Shown piece by piece: positions 23,688 through 34,531 of a stretch of DNA of 64,000 nt. The stretch comes from Allium sativum (Eukaryota > Streptophyta > Magnoliopsida > Asparagales > Amaryllidaceae). The position numbers and the translations under genes are program-made. A model generated the notes under the pieces. The model saw only the letters and a program-made list of their open reading frames with translations, had not been told where the DNA came from and ran no database searches. How positions within the stretch are numbered: position 1 is the first letter of the stretch; every line of letters starts with the position of its first letter. The stretch is taken from assembly GCA_030737875.1 (NCBI GenBank), contig CM060910.1, forward strand, positions 247,722,427-247,786,426, in the 5' to 3' direction.

Positions 23688-25442
23688 ATGGTCAAACGAA
23701 AGAAAGACAAAACCTTCTCTCGCGCTGAGGATGTTGGCACTGAAGGTGCAAGGAAAGAGGCGAGCCAGGAGGCTTCCTCCCATGAAAATCTATCAGCATA
23801 CTTAACCAGAGACGAAATGGACGGCGTTCTTACCGAATTGAGAACTAAGATGGAAAGGCAAAATGATCTCCTCCGCAAACAACAAGAGATGATGGATGAG
23901 TTCTTTGCTAGAATGAATGGAATGCCAAGCAACAATGCACAACTCACTGGAAACGACATGGAAATGGCTCCAGCAGGAATAATGAACCGGATCGGTTCGG
24001 ATCCGATCCGAACCTAAGGCCAAAATCTGAATCCATTGCATATGGAAATGGGGGGCATTCACCACCGGGTCGGTTCGGACCCGATCCGAACTGCAACCCT
24101 ATATGAGCTTGGGGGCAGCAGCCTCTCCTCTGGAAATCAAGGCTTCGCTCGGGTTCGACCGACATTCGCTTTTGTTTGGATGGACACCCAAGCACCAGCT
24201 TTAGCTCAACAGCAACCCAATATGGCTCGAAGCAAAGAATCAGAACTGGATCGGTTCGACCCCTCCAACCTATAGGCAACCGATCCGAACCGGATGACAT
24301 TCCAAACACCTTATCCATTTCCAAACTCTTTTGAACTTAACGCTGAGGGCACCAGATCTGACCTTAGCAGCTTACAACAGCTCTTTGAAGGTGATCGACT
24401 CGCCAACCTCATTGAATGCCTCTCGAGAGGCCGCACCTATCAGAATGACATGGATTATGTCAACCACAATCCATTCACACAAGAGATCAGGAATTCTCCT
24501 CGGATTACAAACTACCAGTTCTGGAGTCTTATAACGGTAGGACGGATCCTACCGTGCACCTGATGCACTACAAACGACATATGGAAGTTCAATCAGTGTC
24601 GGAAAACGTCATGGCTAAATGTTTTCCCCTCTTTCTGACTGACATAACTGCCATGTGGATTCGGCAGCTGGAATATGAATCGATCAACAACTGGAACATG
24701 TTGGTCGCTCGCTTTATTCAACAGTTTCGGGTCCACATCGCTCGACCCCAAGAATGTAATGTCACTCACTACAATCAAAAAGAGGTCCAGAGAAACTATG
24801 TGCTCATTTTTGGAATGGTTCAATGTTGCAGCAGCACCAGTTGATCGACCTGAGCCATCTATGGTATTGATGGTGGCAGTATCCGGCGTTCTGGACAACT
24901 CGGAGTTCAAAAAATCCTTGTACCGAGACCCACCATGGGATCTCAGCGAATTCTACACTGAATCAGATAGATTTCTACGTGAAGAAGATGTAACGTCTGA
25001 AAAGAAAATTCTCGATGTCAACATGCTCAAAGACGGAGAACCATCTGACTTTGGAAAAGGCAAAGGGGAAGCTGCTGTCAAGAATGACCACAACACTCAG
25101 CCCCGAAGAGGGCCCAGATATGAAAAGTACACCGAACTCAATTTAAACTTAACTGACGTCTACATGAACACAAACGGTGACGTCTCATATCCAAAGCCTC
25201 CTAGGAGGGAGCCATCGCAATGAGAACGCGATTCTAGAAAATATTGCATATTTCATGATATGGACGGTTATAACACAAATGACTGTAGGCACTTACGAGA
25301 CTTGATTGAGGAACGGGTTAGACTTGGAGAGCTACCCGAGTATGTGAAACAACCTACAGCGTCTGCACCCGTGCTGCCACCACCTGCTCCCCGGAGAGGG
25401 AATGGCCCTGGGTCAAGCTCCCGTGGGCACATCATCAACTGA
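23688..25442 (+). pseudogene. Array A unit 5 gag, several stops
   Basis: The start MVKRKKD is intact, and the frame runs 23688-24017 (109 codons) to a TAA. A TAG lies near 24273 (from CAG), a deletion of a few bases near 24498, an inserted C near 24751, and a TGA near 25220 (from CGA) just before the knuckle. The knuckle remnant continues 25260-25442 to HIIN-TGA. Core motif MWIRQLE is present. Not functional. Confidence 0.85.
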
Positions 25443-25645
25443 TCTGGATTGGATCACTCTGCATTTTCAGCATTTCTTAGGATTTAAGATATGTCTCTTT
25501 GATCTCTTTAGGTTTTCCGATTGGCAAAACCAGAGTACACACGTTCGGAGTTAGGATTTAGCTCCAAAGCGTGCTTTGCACCCGATGACAAACCAATCAG
25601 GATTTGCTTTGGTTTTGTACTTTGAATTGAATAAGGAAGGACTTT

Positions 25646-26130
25646 TCGAACATGGATTATGTTTGGCAAATTTAAGTGTCTTGTCAGGTTGGGCAAGATT
25701 CTCAATCTCAATTAAAGTATGGCCTATACTTATCTCAGAACCCTAGGCATGGATTATGCCTAGGGACAGACTGCCTTGTCAGGATTTGGAAAGTATAGCT
25801 CTATCCCGACATGAGTATGGATTGTACTCCACTAGGATGCTTAACTATGAATTATACTCAGGAACGACGAACTATCTTGTCAGGATTGGGTAAAGAAACT
25901 CAATAAAACTCGAGTATGGCTTATGCTCAGTTTGAACTTCCTAGTATGGCTTATACCCGGAAGGTTAGGTCCCTCGCCAGGTTTTGGTAGGATGATTTGA
26001 ACGTCCCTCGAGTATGGTTTATGCTCAAACTAACGCCCAAGCATGGTTTATGCTTGAAAGTGTAATCAGTCTTGTCAGGTTTTGACATACCTATTTGCAT
26101 TTTTTCTTTGAAGGTATGGATTATACTAGC
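25646..26130 (+). other. Unit 5 hairpin array
   Basis: Same series; the 10-bp perfect hairpin is at 25741-25765. The last hairpin is decayed (AAGGTATGG...ATACTAGC). Confidence 0.72.
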
Positions 26131-26219
26131 AGCTGGCAGGCCCGGCGTGGCCTTGGACTTCTTGGATTATCCAGAACACATCTTCCTTCGTTCAATAAGA
26201 TATGTTTTGGGGGGTAAAA

Positions 26220-27256
26220 TGTTGACCTTCTTTTTAGTCAAAGTTGTCACACATGAAATCTCTGGTTAACAATACGCACAAATATGGGGAATATCGTCAG
26301 AAGACATGGAGCGATTTGGTTGAAGTCGCATAACAAACAAAGAATGGCCCGAAACTCCTATCAGACGATCTCTTTTGGGACCGAAAACAGCAATTATGGA
26401 GCTAAGCATTTAAACTTTTGTAGCTCTCTGAATCAACTTCTAATCGAGCTTTCGTTTGGCTAAAATGGTCTTATGGTTTGAAAGTTAAGCATGTTTCCGT
26501 GAACGCATGCAGAACCGGAATCTTGGATCTTGGGAATTGGCTTGACCTCGCGGATCGGATCGGAGATGACGGCTTGGTTCGGAACAAGGAGAATCCGACC
26601 CACTTCATATCAGCTGCTCAAGAGAGCACAACGTCTTCGGCTCGAAGGCTTCGCCCCTGTTCGGATCGGAGAACCGATCCGATCCCCCTTTACCTGCTGC
26701 TACACAACTGTTTTGACCGCTTATTAAGGAGTAACCGCTCTTACTAATGTGAATCAGACTCCACTTGGCACTCCACGATCAAAGACCACTACTCCACTTA
26801 CATCCGAGATCGCCTCGGTGATCTCCATGTGGCACACCCGATCTGAATCGCTCATGAGCTCCTCTACGCCTATAAATACTCCACTACATGGCCATTTGAA
26901 AGGACTTTTGGCACTCGTTCTTCAGAGCATCCAACATTGCTACGAGATAAGAACTTTATGCTTCTCAAACAAGATCAACACGAAGATTTCGTGTATAAAT
27001 TCATTCTCCTTTCTTTACTTCTTCATAAAATACAAGGACGTTGGATGTTAATGAGTCTTGCAGATTGTAGGACAACATTTTACTTGTATCTTTCTCAGGA
27101 CTTAAGAAATTATAAAGTGGACTTAGGCTTGGTTTGAGCCGAACCATTATAAAAACCTCGCGAGTCTCATATTGTTTACTGCTTTTTCTTCATATTTTTT
27201 TGATTGTGAGGATTTCACAATGCATTTGGGTGTTAAGCGCAGATTTTGGTCTAACA
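26220..27256 (+). repeat. Array A LTR6
   Basis: 1,037 bp, TGTTGACC...TCTAACA. The G-box position reads CATGTG. Confidence 0.97.
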
Positions 27257-27338
27257 TTTTGGTACGCCAAGAAGGGGGCACACGATATTACTTCAATTTC
27301 CAGCCTGAAAGGAATCGAATTGCTTGACTGTTGGATCA

Positions 27339-29089
27339 ATGGTCAAACGAAAGAAAGATGGAACTTTCTCTTGCGCTGAGGATGTTGGCACTGAAGGCGT
27401 AAGGAATGAGGCGAGCCAGAGGCTTCCTCCGATGAAAATCTGTCAGCATACTTAACCAGAGACGAAATGGACGGCGTTCTTGATGAATTGAGAACTCAGA
27501 TGGCAAGGCAAGATGATCTCCTCCGCAAACAACAAGAGATGATGGAAGAGTTCTTTACTAGAATGAATGGAAGGCCGAGCAACAATGCACAACTCGCTGG
27601 AAACAACACGAAAATGGCTCCAGCAGGAATAATGAACCGGATCAGTTAGATCCGATCCGAACCGAAGGCCAAAATATGAATCCAACGCAGATGGAAATGG
27701 GGGGCATTCCCCATCGCGTCGGTTCGGACCCGATCCGAACTGCAACCCTACATGAGCTTAGGGGCAGCAACCTCTCCTCTAGAAATCAAGGCCTCGCTCG
27801 GGTTCGACCTACATCCACTCCGGTTCGGATGGACACCCAGGCACCAGCTTTAACTCAACAGCAACCCAATGCGACTCGGAGCAGAGAGCCAAAACTGTGT
27901 CAGTTCGACCCCTCCAACCTACAGGCAACCGATCCGAACCGGAAGACATTCCAAACACCTTATGCACTTCCAAACTCTTCTGAACTTAACGCTGGGAGCA
28001 CCAGCTCTGACCTTAGCAGCTTACAACAGTTCTTTGAAGGCGATCGGCTCACCAACCTCATTAAACGCCTCTCGAGAGGCCGCCCTATCAGAATGATATG
28101 GATGATGTCAACCACAATCCATTCACACAAGAGATCAGGAATTCTCGTAAATCCCTGGATTTCAAACTTCCAGTTCTGGATTCTTATAACGATAGGAAGG
28201 ATCCTACCGTGCACCTGATGCGCTACGAACGACATATGGAAGTTCAATCAGCGTCGGAAAACGTCATGGCTAAATGTTTTCCCCTCTTTCTGACCGACAT
28301 AGCTGCTATGTGGACTCGGCAGCTGGAATCTGAATCGATCAATAGCTGGAACATGTTGGTCGCTTGCTTTATTGAACAGTTTCGGGTCCACGTCGCTCGA
28401 CCCTAGAATGTACTGTCACTCACTACAATCAAGCAGAGGCCCAAAGAAACTATGCACTCATTTTTGGAAAGTTTCAACGTTGCACCAGCATCAGTTGATC
28501 GACCTGAGCCATCTATGGTATTGATGGCGGCAATACCGGCGTTCTGGACAACTCTGTGTTCAAAAAATCCTTGTACCGAGACCCACCACGGAATCTCAGC
28601 GAATTCTACCCTGAGTTGGGTAGATTTCTGCATGAAGAAGGCGCAACGTCCGAAAAGAAAATTCTCGATGTCAACATGCTCAAAGACGGAGAAACGTCTG
28701 ACTCTGGAAAAGGCAAAGCGAAAGCTGCTGTCAAGAATGACCGCAACACTCAGAGAGGGCCCAGATATGAAAAGTACACCGAACTCAATTCGAATTTGAA
28801 TGACATCTACATGAACACAAACGATGACGTCTCCTATCCAAAGCCTCCCAGGAGGGAGCCATCGCAAAGAGAACGCGATTCTGGAAAATACTGCATATTT
28901 CATGATATGGACGGTCATGACACAAATGATTGTAGGCACTTACAAGACTTGATTGAGAAACGGGCTAGACATGGATAGATACCCGAGTATGTGAAACAAC
29001 CTACAGCGTCTGCACCCGCGCTGCCACCACCTGCTCACCGGAGAGGGAATGGCCTTGGGTCGAGCTCCAGTGGGCTCATCATCAACTGA
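27339..29089 (+). pseudogene. Array A unit 6 gag, several stops
   Basis: ATG at 27339 is kept. Lesions: frameshift near 27420, TAG near 27647, a one-base loss near 28083, TAG near 28404 (from AAG), a one-base loss near 28533 and TAG near 28976 just after the knuckle. The knuckle itself (YCIFHDMDGHDTNDC) is intact and the 28556-28978 segment is open for 140 codons. About nine bases are missing near 28754 (QPRRG shortened to QRG). Confidence 0.85.
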
Positions 29090-29292
29090 TCTGGATTGGA
29101 TCACTCTACATTTTCAGCATTCCTTAGGATTTAAGATATGTCTCATTGCTTTCTTTAGGTATTCCAATTGGCTAAATCAGAATACATATGTTCGGGGTTA
29201 GGATTTAGCTCCAAAGCGTGCTTTGCACCCGATGACAAACCATTCAGGATTTGCTTTGGTTTTGTACTTCGAATTGAATAAGGAAGGTCTTT

Positions 29293-29776
29293 CCGAACAT
29301 GGATTATGTTTGGTGAATTTAAGTGTCCTGTCAGGTTGTGGCCGGATTCTCAATCTCAAATAAAGCATGGCTTATACTTATCTCGGACCCCTGGGCATGG
29401 ATTATGCCTAGGGACAGACTGGGTCAGGTTTTGGAAAGTATAGCTCTATCCTGACATGAGTATGGAATGTACTCACTAGGATGCTTAAGTATGAATTATA
29501 CTCAGGAACGACGAACGATCTTGTTAGGATTGGGCAAAGATACTCAATAAAACTCGGGTATGGCTTATGCTTAGTTTGAACTTCCTGGTATGGCTTATAC
29601 CCGGAAGGTTAGGTCCCTCGCCCGGTTTTGGCACGATGATTCGAACATCCCTCGAGTATGGTTTATGCTCAAAACAAACACCCAAGCATGGTTTATACTC
29701 GAAAGTGTAATCAGTCTTGTCAGGTTTTGACATGCCTATTTTCTCTCTTTTCTTCGCAGGTATGGATTATACTTGC
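29293..29776 (+). other. Unit 6 hairpin array
   Basis: Same series. In the third hairpin (29389-29413) one arm is CCCTGGGCAT, so a U-A pair is a G-U wobble at RNA level and pairing is still possible over 10 positions. Confidence 0.73.
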
Positions 29777-29865
29777 AGCTGGCAGGCCCAGCGTGGCCTT
29801 GGACTTCCTAGATTATCCAGAACATATCTTCCTTCGTTCAGCAAGATATGTTCCGGGGGGCAAAA

Positions 29866-30892
29866 TGTTGACCTGCTTTTTAGTCAAGGCTGTCACACAT
29901 GAAATCTCTAGTTAACAATACGTACAAGTATGAGGAATATCGTCAGAAGACATGGAGCAATTTGATTGAAATCGTGTCACAGATAAAGGATGGCCCAAAA
30001 CTCCTTTCAGACGATCTCTTTTGGGATCGAAAATAGTAATTACAGAGCTGAGCTATTTAACTCTTGTAGCTCTCTTAATCAGCTTCGAATCGAGCTTTCG
30101 TTTGGCTAAAACGGACTTACGGTTTGATAATTACGCCCGTTTCCGTGAACGCATACAGAACCGGAATCTTGGATTTTGGGAATTGGCTTGACCTCCCGGT
30201 TCGGATCGGAGATGACAACTCGGTTCGGAACGACCCGCTTCAAATCAGCTGCTTAGGAGAGCACAACGTCTCCGGCTCGAAGGCTTCGCCCTTGTTCGAA
30301 TCGGAGAACTGATCTGATCCCCCTTTACCTGCTGCTACACAACTGTTTTGACTGCTTCTTAAGGAGTAACCGCTCCTACTAAAGTGGATTAGGCTCCACT
30401 TTGCACTCCACGGTCAAAGACCACTACTCCACTTACTTCCGAGATCGCCTTGGTGCTCTCCATGTGGCACACCCAATCCAAATCGCTAATGAGCTCCTCT
30501 ACGCCTATAAATACTCCACTACATGGACATTTGAAAGGACTTTTGGCACTCGTTTTTCAGAGCATCCACCATTGCTACGAGATAAGAAATTCGTGCTTCT
30601 CAAACAAGGTCAACACGAGGATTTCATGTATAAATTCATTCTCCTTTCTCTGCTTCTTCAAAAAATACAAGGACATTTTATGTTAATGAGTTTTACGGAT
30701 TGTAAGACAGCATTGTACTTGTATCTTTCTCAGGATTTAAGAAACTATAAAGTGGACATAGGCTTGGTTTGAGCCGAACCACTATAAAAACCTCGCGTGT
30801 CTCCTATTATTTACTGCTTTTTCTGCATTTTTTCTGTGATTGTGAGGATTTCACACTGCATTTGTGTGTTAGGCCCAGATTTTGGTCTAACA
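29866..30892 (+). repeat. Array A LTR7
   Basis: 1,027 bp, TGTTGACC...TCTAACA. A small deletion near 30232 removes part of the GGTTCGGAACAAGGAG segment. The G-box position reads CATGTG. Confidence 0.97.
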
Positions 30893-30974
30893 TTTTGGCG
30901 TGCAAGGAAGGGGGCACACGATATTACTTCAATTTCCAGCCTGAAAGGAATCGAATTGCTCGACTATTGGATCA

Positions 30975-32718
30975 ATCGTCAAACGAAAGAAAGACGGAAC
31001 CTTCTCTTGCGCTGAGGATGTTGGCATTGAAGGCGCAAGGAATGATGTGAGCCAGGAAGCTTCCTCCTATGAAAATCTATCAGCATACTTAACCAGATAC
31101 GAAATGGACGGCGTTCTTGCCGAATTGAGATCTCAAATGGTAAGGCAAGATGATCTCCTCTACAAACAACAAGAGATGATGGATGAGTTCTTTGCTAGAA
31201 CGAATGGAAGGCCAAGCAACAATGCATAACTCGCTGGAAACGGGACAGAAATGGCTCCAGCAGGAATAATGAACTGGATCGGTTCGGATTCGATCCGAAC
31301 CGAAGGCCAAAATCTGAATCCAACGCAGATGGAAATGGGGGGCATTCCCCACTATGTCGGTTCGGACCTGATCCGAACTGCAACCCTACATGAGCTTGGG
31401 GGCAGCAGCCTCCCCTTTGGAAATCAAGGCTTCGCTCGGGTTCGACCTACATCCGCTCCGGTTCGGATGGACACCCAGGCACCAGCTTTAGCTCAACAGC
31501 AACCCAATGTGGCTCGGAGCAGAGAGCCAGAACTAGGTCGGTTCGACCGCTCTAGCATACAGGTGACCGATCCGAACCGGATGACATTCCAAATACCTTA
31601 TGCACTTCCAAACTCTTTTGAACTTAACGTTGGGGGCACCAACTTTGTACTTAGCTGCTTACAACAGTTCTTTGAAGGCGATCGGCTCGCCAACCTCATT
31701 GAATGCCTCTCAAGAGGCCGCACATATCAGAATGAACCACAATCCATTCACACAAGAGATCATGAATTCTCGCCATCCTCCGGATTTCAAACTTCCAGTT
31801 CCGGAGTCTTATAACGGCAGGATGGATCCTACCGTGCACCTAATGCACTACAACGACATATGGAAATTCAATCAGCGTCGGAAAACATCATGGCTAGATG
31901 TTTTCCCCTCTTTCTAACGGACTTAGCTGCTTGTGGATTCGGCGGCTGGAAACTGAATTGATCAACAGCTGGAACATGTTGGTCGCTCGCTTTATTGAAC
32001 AGTTTCGGGTCCACATCGCTGGACCCAAGAATGTAATGTCACTCACTACAATCAAGCAGAGGCCCAGAGAAACTATGTGCTCATTTTGGGAATGGTTCAA
32101 CGTTGCAGCAGCATCAGTTGATCGACTTGAGCCATCTATGGTATTGATGGTGGTAGTATCCGGCGTTCTGGACAACTCGGAGTTCAAAAAATCCTTGTAC
32201 CGAGATCCACCATGGAATCTCAGCAAATTCTACCCTGAATGGAATATATTTCTGCGTAAAGAAGACGCTACGTCCAAAAGAAAAGTCTCAATGTCAACAT
32301 GGTCAAAGATGGAGAATCGTCTGACTCTGGAAAAGGCAAAGGGAAAGCTGTTGTCAAGAATGACCGCAACACTCAGCCCCGGAGAGGGCCCAGATATGAA
32401 AAGTACACTGAACTCAATTCGAACTTGACGGACATCTAAATGAACACAAATGGTGATGTCTCCTATCAAAAGCCTTCTAGAAGGGAGCCATCGCAAAGAG
32501 AATGTGATTCTGGAAAATACTGCATATTTCATGATATGGGTGGTCATGACACAAATGACTGTAGGCACTTACGAGACTTGATTGAGGAAAGGGTTAGACG
32601 GGGAGAGTTACCCGAGTAAGTGAAACAACCTACAGCGTCTGCACCCGCGCTGCCACCACCTACTCCCCGTAGAGGGAATGGCCCTGGGTCGAGCTCCCGT
32701 GGGCCCATCATCAATTGA
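30975..32718 (+). pseudogene. Array A unit 7 gag, start codon lost
   Basis: The start is ATC instead of ATG. TAA near 31227 (from CAA), an in-frame loss of about 15 bp near 31735, a base lost near 31853, another inside the core near 31931 (frame continues 31898-32428), a TAA near 32438 and a TAA near 32618 just past the knuckle. The knuckle is YCIFHDMGGHDTNDC. It ends PIIN-TGA at 32718. Not functional. Confidence 0.84.
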
Positions 32719-32921
32719 TCTGGATTGGATCACTCTGCATTTTCAGCATTTCTTAGGATTTAAGATATGTCTCTTTGCTTTCTTTAGGTTTTCCGATTGG
32801 CTAAATCGGATTACGCACATTCGGAGTTAGGATTTAGCTCCAAAGCATGCTTTGCACTCGATGACAAACCAATCAGGATTTGCTTTGGTTTTGAACTTTA
32901 AATTGAATAAGGAAGGACTTT

Positions 32922-33407
32922 CCAAACATGGATTATGTTTGGCGAATTTAAGTGTCATGTCAGGTTGTGGCAGGATTCTCAATCTTAATTAAAATATGGC
33001 TTATACTTATCTCGGACCCCTAGGCATGGATTATGCCTACAGAAAGACTGTCTTGTCAGGTTTTCGAAAGTATAGCTCTATCCCGACATGAGTATGGATT
33101 GTACTCACTAGGATGCTTAAGTATGAATTATACTCAGGAACGACGAACGATCTTGTCAGGATTAGGCAAAGGAACTCAATAAAACTCGAGTATGGCTTAT
33201 GCTCAGTTTGAACTTCCTAGTATAACTTATACCCAGAAGGTTAGGTCCCTCGCCAGGTTTCGGCAGGATGATTCGAACTTCCCTCGAGTATGGTTTATGC
33301 TCAAACAAATGCCCAAGCATGATTTATGCTCGAAAGTGTAATTGGTCTTGTCAGGTTTTGACATACCTGTTTGCTTTCTTTTCTTCGCAGGTATGGATTA
33401 TACTTAT
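32922..33407 (+). other. Unit 7 hairpin array
   Basis: Same series, with CCAAACAT/ATGTTTGG fully paired as in unit 2. The third hairpin has lost its outer three pairs (ATGCCTACAG), and the last one has lost its outer pairs. Confidence 0.72.
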
Positions 33408-33496
33408 AGTTTGCAGGCCCGGCGTGGCCTTAGACTTCTTGGATTATCCCGAACACATCTTCCTTCGTTCAGCAAGATATGTTTTGGGAGACAAAA

Positions 33497-34531
33497 TTTT
33501 GACCTGCTTTTTAGTCAAAGCTGTCACACATGAAATCTCTGGTTAACAATGCGCACAAGTATGGGGAATATCGTCAGAAGACATGGAACGATTTGGTTGA
33601 AGTCGCATCATAGACGAAAATGGCCCGAAACTCCTATCAAATGATCTCTTTTGGGACCGAAAACAGCAATTACGAAGTTGAGCTTTGTAACTCTTGTAGC
33701 TCTCTGAATCAGCTTCGAATCGAGCTTCGTTTGGTTAAAACGGACTTACGGTTTGAAAGTTACGCTCGTTTCTGTGAACGCATGCAGAATTCGAATCTTG
33801 GATTTTTGGAATTGGCTTGACCTCTCGGTTCGGATCGGAGATGACGGCTCGGTTCAGAACAGGGGGATTCTGACCCGCTTCATATCGTCTACTCAGGAGA
33901 ACACAACGTCTTCTGCTCGAAGGCTTCGCCCCTGTTTAGATCGGAGAACCGATCTGATCCCCCTTTACCTGCTGCTACACAACTGTTTTGACTGCTTCTT
34001 AAGGAGTAACCGCTCCTACTAATGTGGATCAGACTCCACTTGGCACTCCATGATCAAAGACCTCTACTCCACTTACTTTCAAGATCACCTTGGTGCTCAC
34101 CACGTGGCACACCCGATCCGAATCACTTATGAGCTCCTCTTCGCCTATAAATACTCCACTACATGGCCATTTAAAAGGACTTTTGGCACTTGTTCTTCAG
34201 AGCATCCACCATTGCTATGAGATAAGAACTTCGTGCTTCTCAAACAAGATCAACACGAGGATTTCGTGTATAAATTCATTCTCCTTTCTCTACTTCTTCA
34301 TAAAATACAAGGACGTTGTATGTTAGTGAGTCTTACGGATTGTAAGACAACATTGTACTTATATCTTTCTCAGGACTTAAGAAGCTATAAACTGGACATA
34401 GGCTTGGTTTTAGCCGAACCACTATAGAAACCTCACGAGTCTCCAATTATTTACTGCTTTTTCTGCATTTTTCTGTGATTGTGAGGATTTCACAGTGCAT
34501 TTGGGTGTTAGGCCCAGATTTTGGTCTAACA
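33497..34531 (+). repeat. Array A LTR8 (closing LTR)
   Basis: 1,035 bp. Starts TTTTGACC like LTR4, ends TCTAACA, and is followed at once by TSD ATAGG (34532-34536) and B's LTR, with no primer site after it. Confidence 0.97.
34101..34153 (+). promoter_or_regulatory. LTR8 promoter: G-box and TATA box
   Basis: CACGTG at 34101-34106 and TATAAATA at 34146-34153, same spacing as LTR2 and LTR3. Confidence 0.6.

Larger units (their letters stand above)
8060..34531 (+). mobile_element. Element A: tandem array of a gag-only (TR-GAG-like, Tat/Ogre-type) LTR retrotransposon, 8 LTRs and 7 interiors
   Basis: The order is LTR-interior repeated seven times, closed by an eighth LTR. Unit starts are at 8060, 11698, 15267, 18924, 22571, 26220, 29866 and 33497, so the period is 3.57-3.66 kb. 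LTRs begin TGTTGACC (TTTTGACC in two copies) and end TAACA. Each interior has a primer site resembling the complement of plant tRNA-Arg(CCU), a gag gene with no protease, RT, RNase H or integrase, a hairpin-rich 3' segment, and a purine tract (GGGGGGCAAAA type) before the next LTR. The array shares one 5-bp TSD, so it behaves as a single insertion later expanded, or inserted as a concatemer. Tat/Ogre affiliation comes from the tRNA-Arg primer site and gag knuckle. An autonomous partner must have supplied Pol; none is in the window. Confidence 0.95.

Noticed and set aside
28403..28939. Long minus-strand open frames across the gag genes (for example 28403-28939 and 21241-21675)
   Set aside because: They lie opposite well-supported gag coding sequence, recur in several units only because the units are copies, and show no recognisable domain.
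8060..34531. Array A as satellite DNA, CRISPR-like repeat or assembly duplication
   Set aside because: The unit has LTRs, primer site, gag and purine tract, so it is a retrotransposon. The period is 3.6 kb, and the copies differ at many positions with private indels, which an assembly copy would not show.
8060..34531. Array A as seven independent insertions into one another
   Set aside because: Independent insertions would leave TSDs and two LTRs per copy. Here neighbouring units share one LTR and no internal TSD is seen.
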